NCBI GenBank assembly: GCA_002104935.1
Contig: MCGT01000038.1
Coordinates: 62,001 to 126,000, forward strand
Reading direction: 5' to 3'
Origin: Hesseltinella vesiculosa
Lineage: Eukaryota > Mucoromycota > Mucoromycetes > Mucorales > Cunninghamellaceae
DNA length: 64,000 nucleotides
Shown: piece after piece, positions 1 through 12,898 of the stretch
Numbering within the stretch: the first letter of the stretch is position 1
How the letters are laid out: the number at the start of each line of letters is the position of its first letter
The notes under the pieces: model-generated
What the model saw: the letters and a program-made list of their open reading frames with translations, nothing else
The model's database searches: none
What the model was told of the DNA's origin: nothing
Position numbers and translations under genes: made by a program

Positions 1-151
1 ATGCATGAAAAGCAAGACGTACATCGCTGTCTTTTTTTAGCCGTGTCAAGTGGTAAATTAATTTAATGAGTAGGATTACATGGGGAGATTAAAAAGGAGC
101 TTGTCGTAATAAAAAGGATTAGAGATTAGAAAGAGGTATCCTAGAGAGATT

Positions 152-1719
<1,568 letters not shown>

Positions 1720-2230
1720 GGTGAGGTCCAGCAAAAAGTTAAAATTGGAAAAAATAGAGCGAAGAAAAAAGGAGGAAATGAAAAAGGCGGATCAAAAGTG
1801 GCCTGGTTTCAATCCAATCTCCGCCTTCCCCATTAAAAAAATACCAGGAACGTCATGCGTGGGACCAATAGCCATGTCATTATTGACGCTGCTATGTGAT
1901 CACAGTGCCTTTAGAAACCAACACAATGAATGCTTCTGTCAGTAGGACGGGCAAAATGGCGGCCATGAAACTTTCACCTCCTCCAAAACAAACGGGATGC
2001 GCGTTGTTCCCTTGCATAGCATGGATTGGACGCTTCAGGGACGTCTCGGCCATGGGAAACATGAACATGCTCGACGTTTTGTATTCTTATGGGGAGGGGG
2101 GGAAAGAGAAACAGAGGTTGTGAGTCCAGAGGCCACCAGCGCGGCATTTCAAAATTGGTAGAAAGACAGGACCGGGCCAAGTTTTTTTTTTTTTTTTTTT
2201 TTGTTGCCTACATCTTTTCAACTTGATCTA
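1720..2230. promoter_or_regulatory. Shared divergent upstream region
   Basis: 511 bp between the divergent starts of the CaM kinase and prefoldin subunit 3 genes. It contains an uninterrupted T tract at about 2182-2202 close to the prefoldin start. No coding potential was seen. Its promoter role is inferred from position. Confidence 0.5.
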
Positions 2231-2972
2231 ATGAGCGGTGCCAGCGATGTTTCAAGTAACCCTCGAGGCATTCCTCGCTCACCTTTTGTGGTATGTTAAG
2301 ATGTTCAGGATCTGATCTTGCCTTGGCATTTTGTTTCATCTCATTGCTCAAAGTAACCTAACCACTTTTTTTTTTTTTTGTGATGACAATTTAGGAACGT
2401 GTCGAAGACTATGTCTCGGAAGCTGAGCCTGTTGAAGTTGTTTTGAAGAAATTCCAAGAAGCAATCAGGTAAGAGGCTGAGGCACATGAACAGTATTGGT
2501 GAATGGAAATGGCATGAAATCTCATCCGCTTTTTCTTCATGTCATGCCGGTCTTCAGCAAGTACAAATTTATGGAAGTGAATCTGTTACAGCGACGCAAG
2601 GTGCTCGAGGAAAAGATCCCCGAGATTGAAAAGACAGTGGCCATGGTCAAGCTATTGGTTGAAAAGCAAGACAATGCCGAGCCATTGCACACCGACTTTG
2701 AATTGAACGACACCCTGTACGCCCAAGCAAAAATTGAACCCTCCGGTACGGTGTACCTGTGGTTGGGAGCCAATGTGATGCTGGAATACAAGTTTGAAGA
2801 AGCCATCGACCTACTGACGTCCAAGCTCGACACAGCCCAAGGATCACTGAAGAATACCATCGAGGACCTGGCGTTTTTACGTGACCAGATCACCACTATG
2901 GAAGTGAACACAGCACGCGTGTACAACTGGGACGTCAAGCAACGAAGAGATAGGAAAAAAGAATCCGCATGA
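2231..2972 (+). CDS. PAC10: Prefoldin subunit 3 (VBP1/PAC10)
   Basis: Alpha-type subunit of the hexameric prefoldin cochaperone, which hands nascent actin and tubulin to the CCT chaperonin in the cytosol. Three exons: 2231-2290 (begins MSGASDVSSN), about 2395-2468, and a long last exon from about 2559. The joined protein is about 190 aa, normal for the family, with two long coiled-coil helices (VEVVLKKFQEA...KYKFMEVNLLQRRKVLEEKI and the C-terminal EDLAFLRDQITTMEVNTARV) around the beta-hairpin core (YAQAKIEPSGTVYLWLGANV). The C-terminal YNWDVKQRR is typical of VBP1. Introns have regular GT-AG ends. Confidence 0.93.
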
Positions 2973-3762
2973 AAAGTAGCCTTTGATCTGTAGCATGTAC
3001 CGAATTCCTCCATGATTTTGGTGGTCATTGACAAGTAAAAAAGAAAAAAAAAATAGCAAACCGCCATGCACGAGCGTAGGTGTTTCTTTGGGCGATGTTT
3101 GATTGCGAAGAGGGTTACATAGAGTCGGGCGATTTGTTTTCCGACCACCTTGAAGCTTGCTGTGGCCTGACCTCGATCTCAATCCACCAGCGCCTGAACA
3201 GCGTTGATAGTCATCATGTTTATGGCCCTCTGCTTAGCCCAGGGCTGCTAATGATGTGTTTTTTTGAGCATAACTTAACGTCTCTCTGAATATCCATTCT
3301 TTTTTTGCTTTGTATCAATGGGTATGAAGGTGGGTGCATCAAGAGCAGTGCGTGCAGATGATGACCTCACCATCGGCTCGTCTATGCCTTTCCCTCTGGT
3401 CAACCCCCCTTCCCAGCTGATTTTGTTTCCTTCGCTGAGTTTCCAGAAAAAAAATAGGCTATGCGAGCACAGCTACCGTCGTCCATCGGAGAAATGCGCA
3501 CCCGAGCAAGCCGGCAGAGACTGTCACTAGGCTATAGTGTGAACGATGCACATCGCTCACCAAGTATTATTCGTGTAGCAAAGCTCGCCGGTGGAGGCCA
3601 GAGAATGCCCAGATCGAGCTGGCCCTTTTGGCGAAAGTCGCCATACTCAGAAAACTGGACATCAAGCTTAAAGGCGGCAATTCTTTAGGATTGTCGTTGC
3701 TGAGAAAAGACATGTTGGGCTCAGCACGCATGCAGTAAAATAAAATGGATGATTTATTAGTT
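2973..3762. other. Convergent intergenic region
   Basis: About 790 bp between two gene 3' ends facing each other. Only short spurious frames are present. No RNA gene or repeat was recognised. Confidence 0.4.
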
Positions 3763-4360
3763 TTACATCTTTGCGCCCAAGAACTGGCCAACCTTGAAGG
3801 ATTGTCTCTGCAAAAAAAAAAGGGGGGGTGAGATACAAGTAGGGTATTTTGAAAACAAAAGAACTTACCATCCCCAAATCTAACATGATTTCCTCCTGTG
3901 AATGAAGAAGAAGGTCAGTCGCTGGATTTTGCATCGGCTTGGACTTACACTTCCACCAGGGATAGCAAAGGCACGAACTTCACGGTACAAACGTTCGACC
4001 TTTTCACCTTGACCACCGCGAGTGTAGGAGAGACCGCCGAAGATTTGGGCAGCTTCGCGGGCACAGTATTCAAAGGTTTGGGTAGCTTGAGCCTTGCACA
4101 AGGCGATGGGGCCACCAAGGCGAAGGGCTTGGATTTCTGCAGGCATGTGGCGGGTCTGGTAAACGAGGGACTCGAGCCAGCAATGGGTGGCTTCGACTTG
4201 ACGGATCATGTGGGCCAATTTGTTACGGATGACAGGGTGGTCGACCAGCTTCTTACCAAACGTCTTGCGCTTGTTACCATATTTCATACATTCTTCGATA
4301 CAGACACGGGCAAATCGGTTGGCCTGGATGATACAACCAACGCGTTCAGGGTTGAAGTCT

Positions 4361-4391
<31 letters not shown>

Positions 4392-5894
4392 GATGAGTTT
4401 GCGCCAAGAGATAAAAACCAGAGCAGGGCTTACTGGTCATGATGTATTTGAAGCCGTGGTTGACTTGGCCAATGACATTGGCCTTGGGAACCTTGACATC
4501 TTCAAAGGTGACATAGGCAGTGCCAGAGGACCACACACCAGAACATTGCATTTGGCGGGTGGTGACACCGGGCATGTCGCGTTCGATCAACAGGAAGGAG
4601 ATACCGCCAAAGCCCTTGTCACCCGTTCGCACAGCGACGGTGAAGAAATCGGCAAAGACACCGTTTGTGATCCACCTATAAAAAAAAAAGGTTTCGGGTG
4701 AGAAAGGTTCTTCTTACGTGCGGGGGTTCCTTACTTCTTTTCACCATTGACCAAGAAATGATCGCCCATGTCTTTGGCTTCAGTCACCAAGTTGGCTACA
4801 TCACTGCCACCAGTAGGTTCTAAGGGAAATCAGATTGAGTCACGTCATTGGAGGGGCAGTCGGGGTGAGTTTACCAGTGATACATAAGCAGATGTTCTTG
4901 GTGCCGCTCAGACAGGCAGGGATGATCTTTTGTTGCAATTCAGCCGAGGCAAAGTGGATGATGGGGCCAATACCGATACCAAGACCCTGTTTTTTTTTTT
5001 TTTTTTTTGGAAATAAAAGAAATGAGGAGACGTGCTGACGAGGAAATACTTGCACTTACACCAATGAGACCCCAGGTGACACCACCAGAGGCGCAGCGGG
5101 ACAATTCGTCCAACACAATCATGCGGTGGAAGGCATCAAACTTTTCGTATTCGATACCGCCAGGCATCTTGTAAGGGATCAAGGAAGGATCAGCGATTTC
5201 ACTGACACAGCCGGCCAGAATACCAGCTTTGGCAGCCTTGATATACAGTTCACGAGGCAACTTCTTGGCTTCGTCCCATTCATGACAATAGGGAATGACT
5301 TCGGTGTCGACAAATTCGCGCACAGCCTTTCGCACAGCACGGTGAGATTCATCGTAATAGGGGCTAGTGAAATGAATGTTAAAGATCACACATAAAAACG
5401 AAAAAGAAGGACGTACCTGTACCAATCCTAATTGGCAAGATCGAAAAAAAAAGCACGTGAGATAAAATGCAGACAAGTCATGAGAAACAAAGAGTTACTT
5501 GATACCACATGGGGTCACCATAGGGCACCATGTCGCCAAAGGGGTTGGCACCGACCATCAAAGGGTTGACGTCTTCAATATCATCCGTGTCGACTTCGTC
5601 TTCAGCCGAGCCGACGGCACCAATCAAGAACTTGGATCCGATCTTTTCAAGGACGGCCGCGTTGTGGAACGAGTCAAACTTTTCAGTGGCATCAATACCA
5701 GCGTTTTTCAACAGGATCTTCTTGCCACCAGGGTGATCGGCCAGGAACTTTGTAATGTCATACACTTTGTCGTGAATGATGACCCAGCTAAGAAGAAAGC
5801 GTAAGCGTGACGCCGTCGTTTTATCGAAGCTCGCTTACCAGTCATTTTCAGAAGTGTGTTTAGCGACTTCGTCTACAGTAAATGTCTTTGCCAT
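3763..5894 (-). CDS. Cytochrome b5 / acyl-CoA dehydrogenase fusion protein
   Basis: Flavoenzyme of the acyl-CoA dehydrogenase superfamily with an N-terminal cytochrome b5 haem domain, a fusion found in fungi. Exon 1 starts at MAKTFTVDEV (ATG, 5894). The b5 domain includes [23 protein letters not shown], with the HPGG haem-ligand motif, and a second haem histidine in FDSFHNAAVL. The dehydrogenase follows: N-terminal helices (ESHRAVRKAVREFVDTEVIP), beta domain (EPTGGSDVANL, GEKKWITNG) and C-terminal helices ending VGQFLGAKM at 3763. The usual catalytic-Glu position reads AIPGGSEEI, while FNPERVG supplies a Glu where isovaleryl/long-chain enzymes carry theirs; that assignment is inference. About 500 aa over roughly eight exons. 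The substrate cannot be told from sequence. Confidence 0.9.
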
Positions 5895-7005
5895 TGAAAG
5901 AGATGGGGATGCAATGAAGAGAAGAAGGGGGAAATTTGAAAAAAAAAGGAACAGAGCGAAATAAAAAAAAATTCACGTGGGCTAAAAGGCATTTGAATCT
6001 CCAGCATGGCCATTTCCTGCTTGTGATCAAAAGGCAAGAGATGACTTGCATGTGAAAGGAATGAAATTTTTTCTTCTTGTTAATTTCATTGGTCCCACAG
6101 TTTTTTCTTCTTAGCATGAACCCCCCCTTGGCTCTTATCACTCATTGCCTTTTTTTCTTCTTCTTTTCCCAATACATTGTCAAATGGGCAGGGTACCTGT
6201 CAACATTGAATAAAAAGAAAGGCACCACGAACAAAGCCAAAAGGTGAGCGTGCTTTTTTTTTTTTTTTTTTTACATCGCGAGGCTCCGAGATTTCTTGTT
6301 TTGGTCAATTTTTCATAGCGTCATTGTTTTGGTCACAATTGGAAAAGCCCATACCAACGACACTCGCTCATTGTTGCCCTTGGGAATTGCCCAAGAGCCC
6401 TTGATACATAGGACGGTTTTCCCCTATGCTGACTCTTTCGAGCCGTAAGCTAGTTTATTTATTCATGAACAGGTATGAATGGTAAAAACAAAAAATTGAC
6501 AGCTCCAACAGAAACTCGCCGCTTCGAAAGTTGGTGTGACCATGAAAAGAGCAGGGCTAAAAAATAAAAAAGCCGTTACCAATCCAACCCCACACATTTC
6601 CGTGGCCAGCAGACAAAAAGTGACTTATTTTTCAAGGATGGGTTCTCTCCCTTTTTCACCTCTGACACTTGCACTATTGCTTTTTCCAACAGAGTTCACA
6701 GATCCATTGAGTTTGTCAGACATGAGAGCCTTCTCTTTTGATATTGTGCTCAGCTGACCCTTTGCACCCTGCTCTATTTGAGAAGAGCAATCATGTGAAG
6801 GTCGCGCGCATACATTTCTCACACACCCTATCTAACAGGCGCGTTTTTCAGGGGAAATTCGCCAGAGAAGGTAGAAAATGCAGAGGTTTTATTTAACGGA
6901 TATAGGGCTGGACGGCTTACATGGAGCTGAGAGTGATGAAGCAAAAGCATGCCGCCGACGCTTAAGATTAAAATGAAAGAAAAGAAGGTGGAGAAGGGTA
7001 TCGTT
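5895..7005. other. Intergenic region
   Basis: About 1.1 kb between the b5/dehydrogenase start and the 3' end of the kinase gene. It is AT-rich with homopolymers, including a T run at about 6254-6272. No conserved reading frame was recognised. Confidence 0.4.
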
Positions 7006-10000
7006 TCAAACGGCATGGTTCGTGGAAAGATGGAAGCCGTTGGTGGAGGCTGGTTCAAGGCATTCACGAGGACCTCGGATCTTGATGGTGAAGCCATTAG
7101 GGCTGGGAGCATCGACCATCGGCATGATGCGCTTGAATGGGCCCGAAGGGATGCTTGTATTAGAGGGTGGTGGGCCTGCCAAGGAGACAGGTCTACCGGG
7201 TGGCGGGGATGACAACGCTCGCTGATCGCCTTGGCCAATAAACACGCGTACGGTGGGAGATGGCAGGTCTTGAGGCTGTGTCTGCGGTTGTAGCGGAGGT
7301 CGGGTACGAGGAAGGAGGGGAGGTGGCACTGTGGTGGGTGGCATGGGCAGCGACAAGAGCACAGGTGCTTCATCGGCCAAGTCCTTGGGCGGCGTGACTG
7401 GTCTCTTTCTGGGGCGCCCACGTCGTTGGGTAGTAGCTGGTTTGCTGCGGGTTGGAGGTTTGACAGGCTCGTCGGTGCTAAGTGAGCGCCTACGTCGAGA
7501 GGTGCTGCCGGCGGCCGTGCCAGGAAAGTACTTGGCTTGGCGCTCTTCAAAGTCAAAAGTGGTCTTGCGGCGGCGCTTGCGCTGGCCGGGAGCGAACTCG
7601 GTCCATTCTTTGATCAATGCATCCACATGCCCAGGGGCGTCGAGCCAAGCCAGGACTTGGGTGGCTGTGGCACGTTCTTCGGGCTTGACCTTGAGGCAGA
7701 GCGACAGCAGTTCACGCGAGCATTCGCCATACACATCCTTGTCAAACTTGCGCTTCATGTTGAATTCGTCGCCCACAATGTCACGTAGCTCCCTGAGATC
7801 TGTATCGAGCACACCATACCAGGGCTCCATGTCACTGAACACCTTCCAGATCAGGGTCATGACCGAGTACATGTCCTCGGCCATGGGGTGGACGAGCCAA
7901 GGCAGGACGGCCCGATCTTGCCTGTTGCGCGGCAGCGTCTGGATCGAGCGGTAGTGGCAGTAGCCGTGGTCTGGCTTGGCATGGATCCAGGGTAGCTGGG
8001 CACACCACACATTCAGTTCTTTCAAGTTGCGCGGCATCACTTCACCTTTGTACTGGTCCAGTGGCTCCGGCGTCGTTGGGTCTTTGGCCACCTCGCGCTT
8101 CTTCAACTCGCCCTCCAACGCAACCGGGTCGTCTTGATCAGATACGTCTTCTTCGTCATGTTCAGCCGTGCCAGGCAGGGGCTCGACCCACCATTGCTTG
8201 AGGTCGTCCGGCGTGGTAAACACAGCCTTGCCAAAGTCAATCAGGTACAGGTCAGCCGCTTGAGAGCCATCGGGTAGCTTAGGTTCGCCCTCCTTCACAT
8301 TGACCATAAAGTTGACCTCGGAAATGTCGCGGTGCGCAATGCCAACACGGTGGATGGTTTCCATGCACTGCAGCATCTGTCGAATCAGGTCCATTTTTTG
8401 GTGAGCTGTCAAGGCGCTGTGTGTGTGGGGCCGCATGTAGTGTTTCAGAGTACGTTCGTAGCGCTCCATGGACAAACCGATCAAGTTGTTAGGATCGTTC
8501 TTGCTGTGCAGGACCTCGACAATCTTGGGCATATGTGGCAAGCTCTTGAGCCGCAGCAGGCTGACGATTTCCGTCGTCCGCTGAGAAGCTGTCATGCGCT
8601 GAAAGGCCTGGACCACCAGCTTGGCGTTGTGGTTGACATACCACACCTGCTTGAAGAATCCGGCGGCATTGGCGTGAGCTTGGATCTGCTGATGGTACTT
8701 TTCTTCGCTGCACACGGGAATCGCCAGCGATTGGGCCACTTTTCAGAAAGAAGAAAATGAGCATCGGCCGCATGTCATTCATTCTTCCTTCCTTCCTTCC
8801 TTACACTTTTTGATGCGAGAAAAGACGGTTTGGCTCATCTTGGAATAGTTCTCATGAGCGACGGAATTGGCTACCGTCTTGCCCTGCTGATCTGGGAGAT
8901 GCAGGTCGTCATCGTATTGGGATTGCTGCGAGACGGCTGGAGTAGGCAGGGTGGAGGAGGCACGGAAGCCACCCAAGAGCGCCATCTTCATGGTCTGAAT
9001 GAGCACATGGTCTTTTTTGGGCTGAAAATGCAACGGCTGGACAGGCGTCAACTTGCATCGACGGTGGATAAAGGTGGCCGCCATGGCAGGTGACAGGTCT
9101 AGTTGGACACGAGGATGGGTGGTCAGGGGCAGGAATTTGACCCAGGAGCGAGGCGAGTTCGTGTCAGCGGCCATAGAATGGATATGATCGGCCAAAAGGC
9201 GGCCAACAGTGACATTGACAGTAAACTTGCTGTCTGATAAACTGGCTTGAGACACTTTCCACACGATGGCTGTATAAAACCAAGGGTGGACAATGCAATG
9301 CTGACGTAGAGTGGCTGCGTCGTCTTTGAGAAAGAGCCGATGGCTTGGTGTTGTCGCCGTGGGTGGGTTGTCAAGCGAATGTTCAAGGTAGTCCAACAGA
9401 GGCGCGTGCATCCGATCGTAGACCGTGCTTTCTGCTGTAGAGCTCTTGGAGCTATCAGGGTCGATGCTGGCAACATAGACTGGCCTATAGAAAGAAACAA
9501 AATAAGTAAAGGACAAGGACCCAGCGAAATCCTTCCGCGTACAAAGTGGTATCCAACTGGATGGCGTCCGCTGTCTTTAACGACGCAGGCACCCTTTGCA
9601 GGTTTGCTGTCGAGCTATATCAAAGGCAGGTGCAGGTGAGAAAACTGTTGCTTGTCGATTTTTTTTTTCCTATTTGTACTTGCCTGGATTGACTGTTTGA
9701 ACGATATGTTTCTTTCAGCTCCAAAGCTGCCTTGTAAACGGCCGAAGTTGGTGGCAATACCTTGACGGGATCAGACCAAATGAGACCCAAGTCTTGTTCA
9801 AACGATGGCCATGAAGAGTATTTATCGGCAAGGACGTTGGTCTCCAAGCTAGTGAAGTCCATGGCGCTGTCGACCTGCGGCAGAGGTTGCATAAAGTAGC
9901 TTGCTGCAGTACACGATAACAAGTCGTCGATGGCTTGCAGCATCGTTTGTTTGTCATGGTCCGAGTAGCGCTGTTGGTCATGTTGGCAGGTGCTGTCCGC

Positions 10001-10027
10001 AGTTGCTGAGTGGCTGCTAGGCATCAT
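7006..10027 (-). CDS. Bromodomain-like / FunK1-like kinase / AT-hook protein
   Basis: About 920 aa in three main exons. (1) The N-terminal exon (about 9691-10027, start MMPSSHSATA) has a bromodomain-like fold signature: YFMQPLPQVDSAMDFTSLE, DKYSSWPSFEQDLGLIW, then SAVYKAALELKETY. The acetyl-lysine-reading Asn of the usual YN motif is not visible. (2) The middle exon (about 8803-9485) encodes an unassigned region. (3) The long exon (7006 to about 8730) holds a kinase domain with HRDISEVN catalytic loop and LIDFGKAVF, resembling fungal FunK1 kinases. A clear glycine loop is absent and the VAIK position reads VVQAF. A Pro/Arg-rich tail contains the AT-hook RRGRPRKRP (about 7400). The first intron appears to be GC-AG. 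A nuclear chromatin-bound kinase or pseudokinase is inferred. The start could lie further upstream because an AG precedes this ATG. Confidence 0.7.
8784..8802. repeat. (CTTC)n microsatellite in kinase-gene intron
   Basis: Short tetranucleotide repeat inside the second intron of the bromodomain/kinase gene, between the GT donor at about 8803 and the acceptor at about 8740. Confidence 0.7.
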
Positions 10028-10852
10028 ACTGCGAAATACACACAAAAATAAAAGGGTTGTATCCAAAAGAGAAAGAGAAAAAAAAAAACGATGATCTACT
10101 TTCTAAAAGCGAATAATACAAAGCAACACGACCAATTCTTTTCTGATACAGGTGCTTGATGTAATAAAGTATGGAATGAGGAGTTTTACTACCCTTGTCT
10201 TACGAATGAGTTAACGTAAAACTACTAAAATAAACGAAGACGTGTGTGACAAGAGGTCAGGAAGGAAAAAAAAAAAAAAAAAAAAAACTGAAAAAAACTG
10301 AAAAAAAAAAAAAAGTAATGGCGGGGAGAAAAGCACTTGCTGTCCACTCATCTCAGTTTCCAATCATGACTCGTGGTTGTGTCAACTAAAAAGCATCTGC
10401 CGAAAAAAAGCTCTTGCTGGAGCTCATGGTAACCTTTTCTACAAGGTTTCTTTGGGAAACAAATAAAAATCTAAACGGCAGGACAGGCTGGGTGGCGTCA
10501 GCGTGGACAAAAGGGCAAACGGCGTTTCTTTTGCGGGAAGAAGTGCTAGCGAATGGACTCTTTGTTGCAAGCCGTCACCCATATACGTCTTGTTACCATC
10601 CATGACGAGTTTCTAGACTGGTCCATGGTGCACCGAACAGAGTTACATTGAGAAAGAGCGAGTCGCCTCGTCATCGTTTTCGAGAGCCCTTTTTGTATTT
10701 TTACTTTGTTGGGTATATTGTTGACTCCCAGGTAGATGGGCTAAGGAGCTACTTGTCCAAAGGGGCGACCTTTCAGCCCTCGAAGCCATCATCAACCAGG
10801 GTGAGTGGGCGGGCGCCTGCCACATGACGATGCAGTGAATGTTTGCGCTTGA
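10028..10852. other. Intergenic region with a possible orphan exon
   Basis: AT-rich upstream region of the kinase gene, with A runs at 10266-10287. At 10731-10799 a splice-acceptor-like site is followed by an open stretch reading RWAKELLVQRGDLSALEAI and a GTGAGT donor. It looks like a stranded exon of a broken gene, but no continuation was found. The rest shows nothing recognisable. Confidence 0.3.
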
Positions 10853-11480
10853 CTCGACTACCTGAACCAGGTCAAAAGTTGGCTGGGCGACCTTTTCCAA
10901 TCGACGTAGTTTTTTCAGCACCCTCCTCATTCATCTTCTGCGCGGTTCCTTTTTTTTCATTGAAAGAGAAAATGGATTGGCCCATTCACTCTCCGCAGTG
11001 CATTCCTCGATTCCTGCTGGTGCACGCACGGCAACTTGTTCATCAGTGAATACAGCCCAGGCTTAAAAAACCCCCAAATGTCCATCGTCCTGATCACCCA
11101 AAAGCCAACCTTTTCCAAGGATCAGAAGTCCAAAGCCCAGCTTTCCCCTAAGCAAGCCATAGCCCAGTCTTCTCCAAAAGTCCCGGTTTAATGAAAAGCG
11201 TCAACGTCTCACTTGACGAAGGATGCGTACTCGACTAAGAAAGCTCCCCCTGCCGACACAAGCTGGAATCGAAGAATGCACTGCGGAGAGTGAATAGGCC
11301 AATCCATTTTCTCTTTCAAAATGAAAAAAAAAATAGGAGCCTCTGTACGACCTTTTGAGTGATTCAATCGGTATGAAATTTTGCACATATGCGCAAAAGC
11401 ATGAATGGGGATGGTGCTGAAAAAACTACGTCGATTGGAAAAGATCGCCCGGCCAACTTTTGAACAGGTTCGTTTTGACC
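10853..11480. mobile_element. Foldback (inverted-repeat) element, R1 family
   Basis: Two copies of the same 150-200 bp sequence face each other: 10853-11013 is, by eye, the reverse complement of about 11262-11480. Shared blocks are the CTCCGCAGTGCATTC motif near the inner ends, the A/T run followed by a CCAATCC/GGATTGG segment, and the outer block CGACCTTTTCCAATCGACGTAG. The same arm sequence, also inverted, lies outside both ends of the MULE at 22-26.7 kb. It is therefore probably a non-autonomous derivative of that family. No transposase is inside. Confidence 0.65.
11078..11191 (+). other. Small open frame inside the foldback spacer
   Basis: A 37-codon frame starts MSIVLITQKPTFSKDQ and ends KVPV-stop, lying between the two arms of the foldback element. 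It is Lys/Ser/Gln-rich with no known domain. It could be a captured host fragment or chance. Confidence 0.2.
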
Positions 11481-11625
11481 CCTCCGATTCTCCTGCTAAA
11501 AAATTGACCATTTCGCTAAGGGGACTGGCTGACTTCCAGGCAAAACGCAGCCCAAGTCATTCCACTCCAAAGTTTGCATACGAGCATAAAATGAGGCGAA
11601 ACGACCTTGATTAGGATGACAACCC
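11262..11625 (+). repeat. R1 dispersed repeat copy (foldback right arm plus outer extension)
   Basis: Forward copy of the R1 family. The core contains CTTTTGAGTGATT, GCAAAAGCATGAAT and GATGGTGCTGAAAAAACTA. The outer part (11481-11625) includes CTCCGATTCTCC and TTTGCATACGAGCATAAA, which recur in reverse complement at 22220-22340. Confidence 0.65.
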
Positions 11626-11820
11626 TCTCACAGTCGGGTTGCCCAGTGGCCGTGCATAGGCGTGTCATTTACATTCTGTACACTCAGAAGTAGTACCGTT
11701 GCTTTTGCCTTTTGATTGGCTGCGCTGTTTCTCTTTCAATATTTGCCATGGTGGTCACGCTCTTCACACCCGTATTTTTTTTTATTTTCACCAGCCCACC
11801 CATTCGTTTCATATACTGGC

Positions 11821-12746
11821 ATGCCAACTCTGTACTCTAAACCACTTATTGTCAGTTACCCTGTGCTTGGCGCCTGTCATTTGTATCGCCATCCTCGCCG
11901 ACTTGGAAAGCCTATTGTGATCTCCACGCTCAAGGCTTGCGCCGTTAGTTTACTAGCCCTCGGCCCGCTGTACCTGTTTGGCTATCGATGGCAAGCCAGG
12001 ATGTTTCGGCGGCTGTTTGCATTCTTGTCGGATCATCCTGATGCAGGCGCTTCGATGATGCAGCAGTTTGGGAACAGTTCTCTGGCCACCATGGCCAGTG
12101 GCCTCGCGTGCTTGGTCGAGTCCATGTTTGTTACCACCCAGACGTCACAGCTCTATATTGGCTCGGTACGCGAACGGTTCTTTGACGCTGTGCTCGAAAC
12201 CGAAGGGATGCTTATAGAAAAAGGACAGGACGAACAGCACCATGGCTATAAAAAGAGCTGGCTGGTAGCCCAAGACGTGGTGACGCAGGGCCAGCAAGAA
12301 CAAAGCAAGGTGCCTCTCGTCTGGCCCTTGCATCCGTTGATGACGGTGTGTGCTCGTAAAGATGCCAAGCGGTTCCCACTGGTGTTGGTTCCTTCATTGG
12401 TGTATTTTGTGGGTTTGCCATTGACGATGATTCCCACGCTTGGCCCAGTCGCCTTTCTTGGGTTGCAGGGCGCTTGTCAAGGCGGCATTTGTCATCGCCG
12501 CTACTTTGACTTGGCCGGCCATGATGATACCCAGCGCCAGGATTGGCTTCAGTCCCATTTCTGGCAATATCAGCAATTTGGCATGGTGGCGTCTTTGCTG
12601 GAAATGATTCCTTTTATTGGCTTTTTCTTTGCCTATACCAACCAAGTCGGGTAAGAAATGGCACGGAATAATGAGTACATGAACTTTATCCTTTCTTTTG
12701 TAGCGCGGCTTTGTGGCTCGTGGACATGAACAAACGCCAATCATAA
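11821..12746 (+). CDS. EI24-domain membrane protein (RRT8/LDS-like)
   Basis: Integral membrane protein of about 285 aa. The main exon starts at MPTLYSKPLIVSYPV (11821) and runs to about 12653. A short last exon ends AALWLVDMNKRQS (stop 12746). Hydrophobic helices are visible at VISTLKACAVSLLALGPLYL, in the stretch after RFPLVLVPSLVYF, in LGPVAFLGLQGACQG and in GMVASLLEMIPFIGFFFAYT. The final helix followed by NQVGAALW is the signature that suggests the EI24/RRT8 group, which in yeast includes outer-spore-wall and lipid-droplet proteins. Function here is inferred only from the family. The gene lies 152 bp upstream of the NADH dehydrogenase gene on the same strand. Confidence 0.7.
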
Positions 12747-12898
12747 TAAAAACAGGGTCTGTGTGTTTTTGAGACATGTTTTTGACAGCAGGAAAAAAAA
12801 GTTTTCTTAAATGAGGTTAAGCTTCCGCCTTATCTTTTTACTTCCTTTTCTTTTCACTCCCCTCTCTAAGAAAAAAAAGCATTTCATTTCATACCAAA

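Noticed and set aside
3898..5804. Plus-strand frames across the b5/dehydrogenase gene
   Set aside because: They mirror conserved minus-strand exons and carry no motifs of their own.
6828..7556. Long minus-strand frame overlapping the kinase gene's 3' end
   Set aside because: It is a shifted reading of the Pro/Arg-rich kinase tail; the kinase frame itself is continuous and contains the AT-hook.
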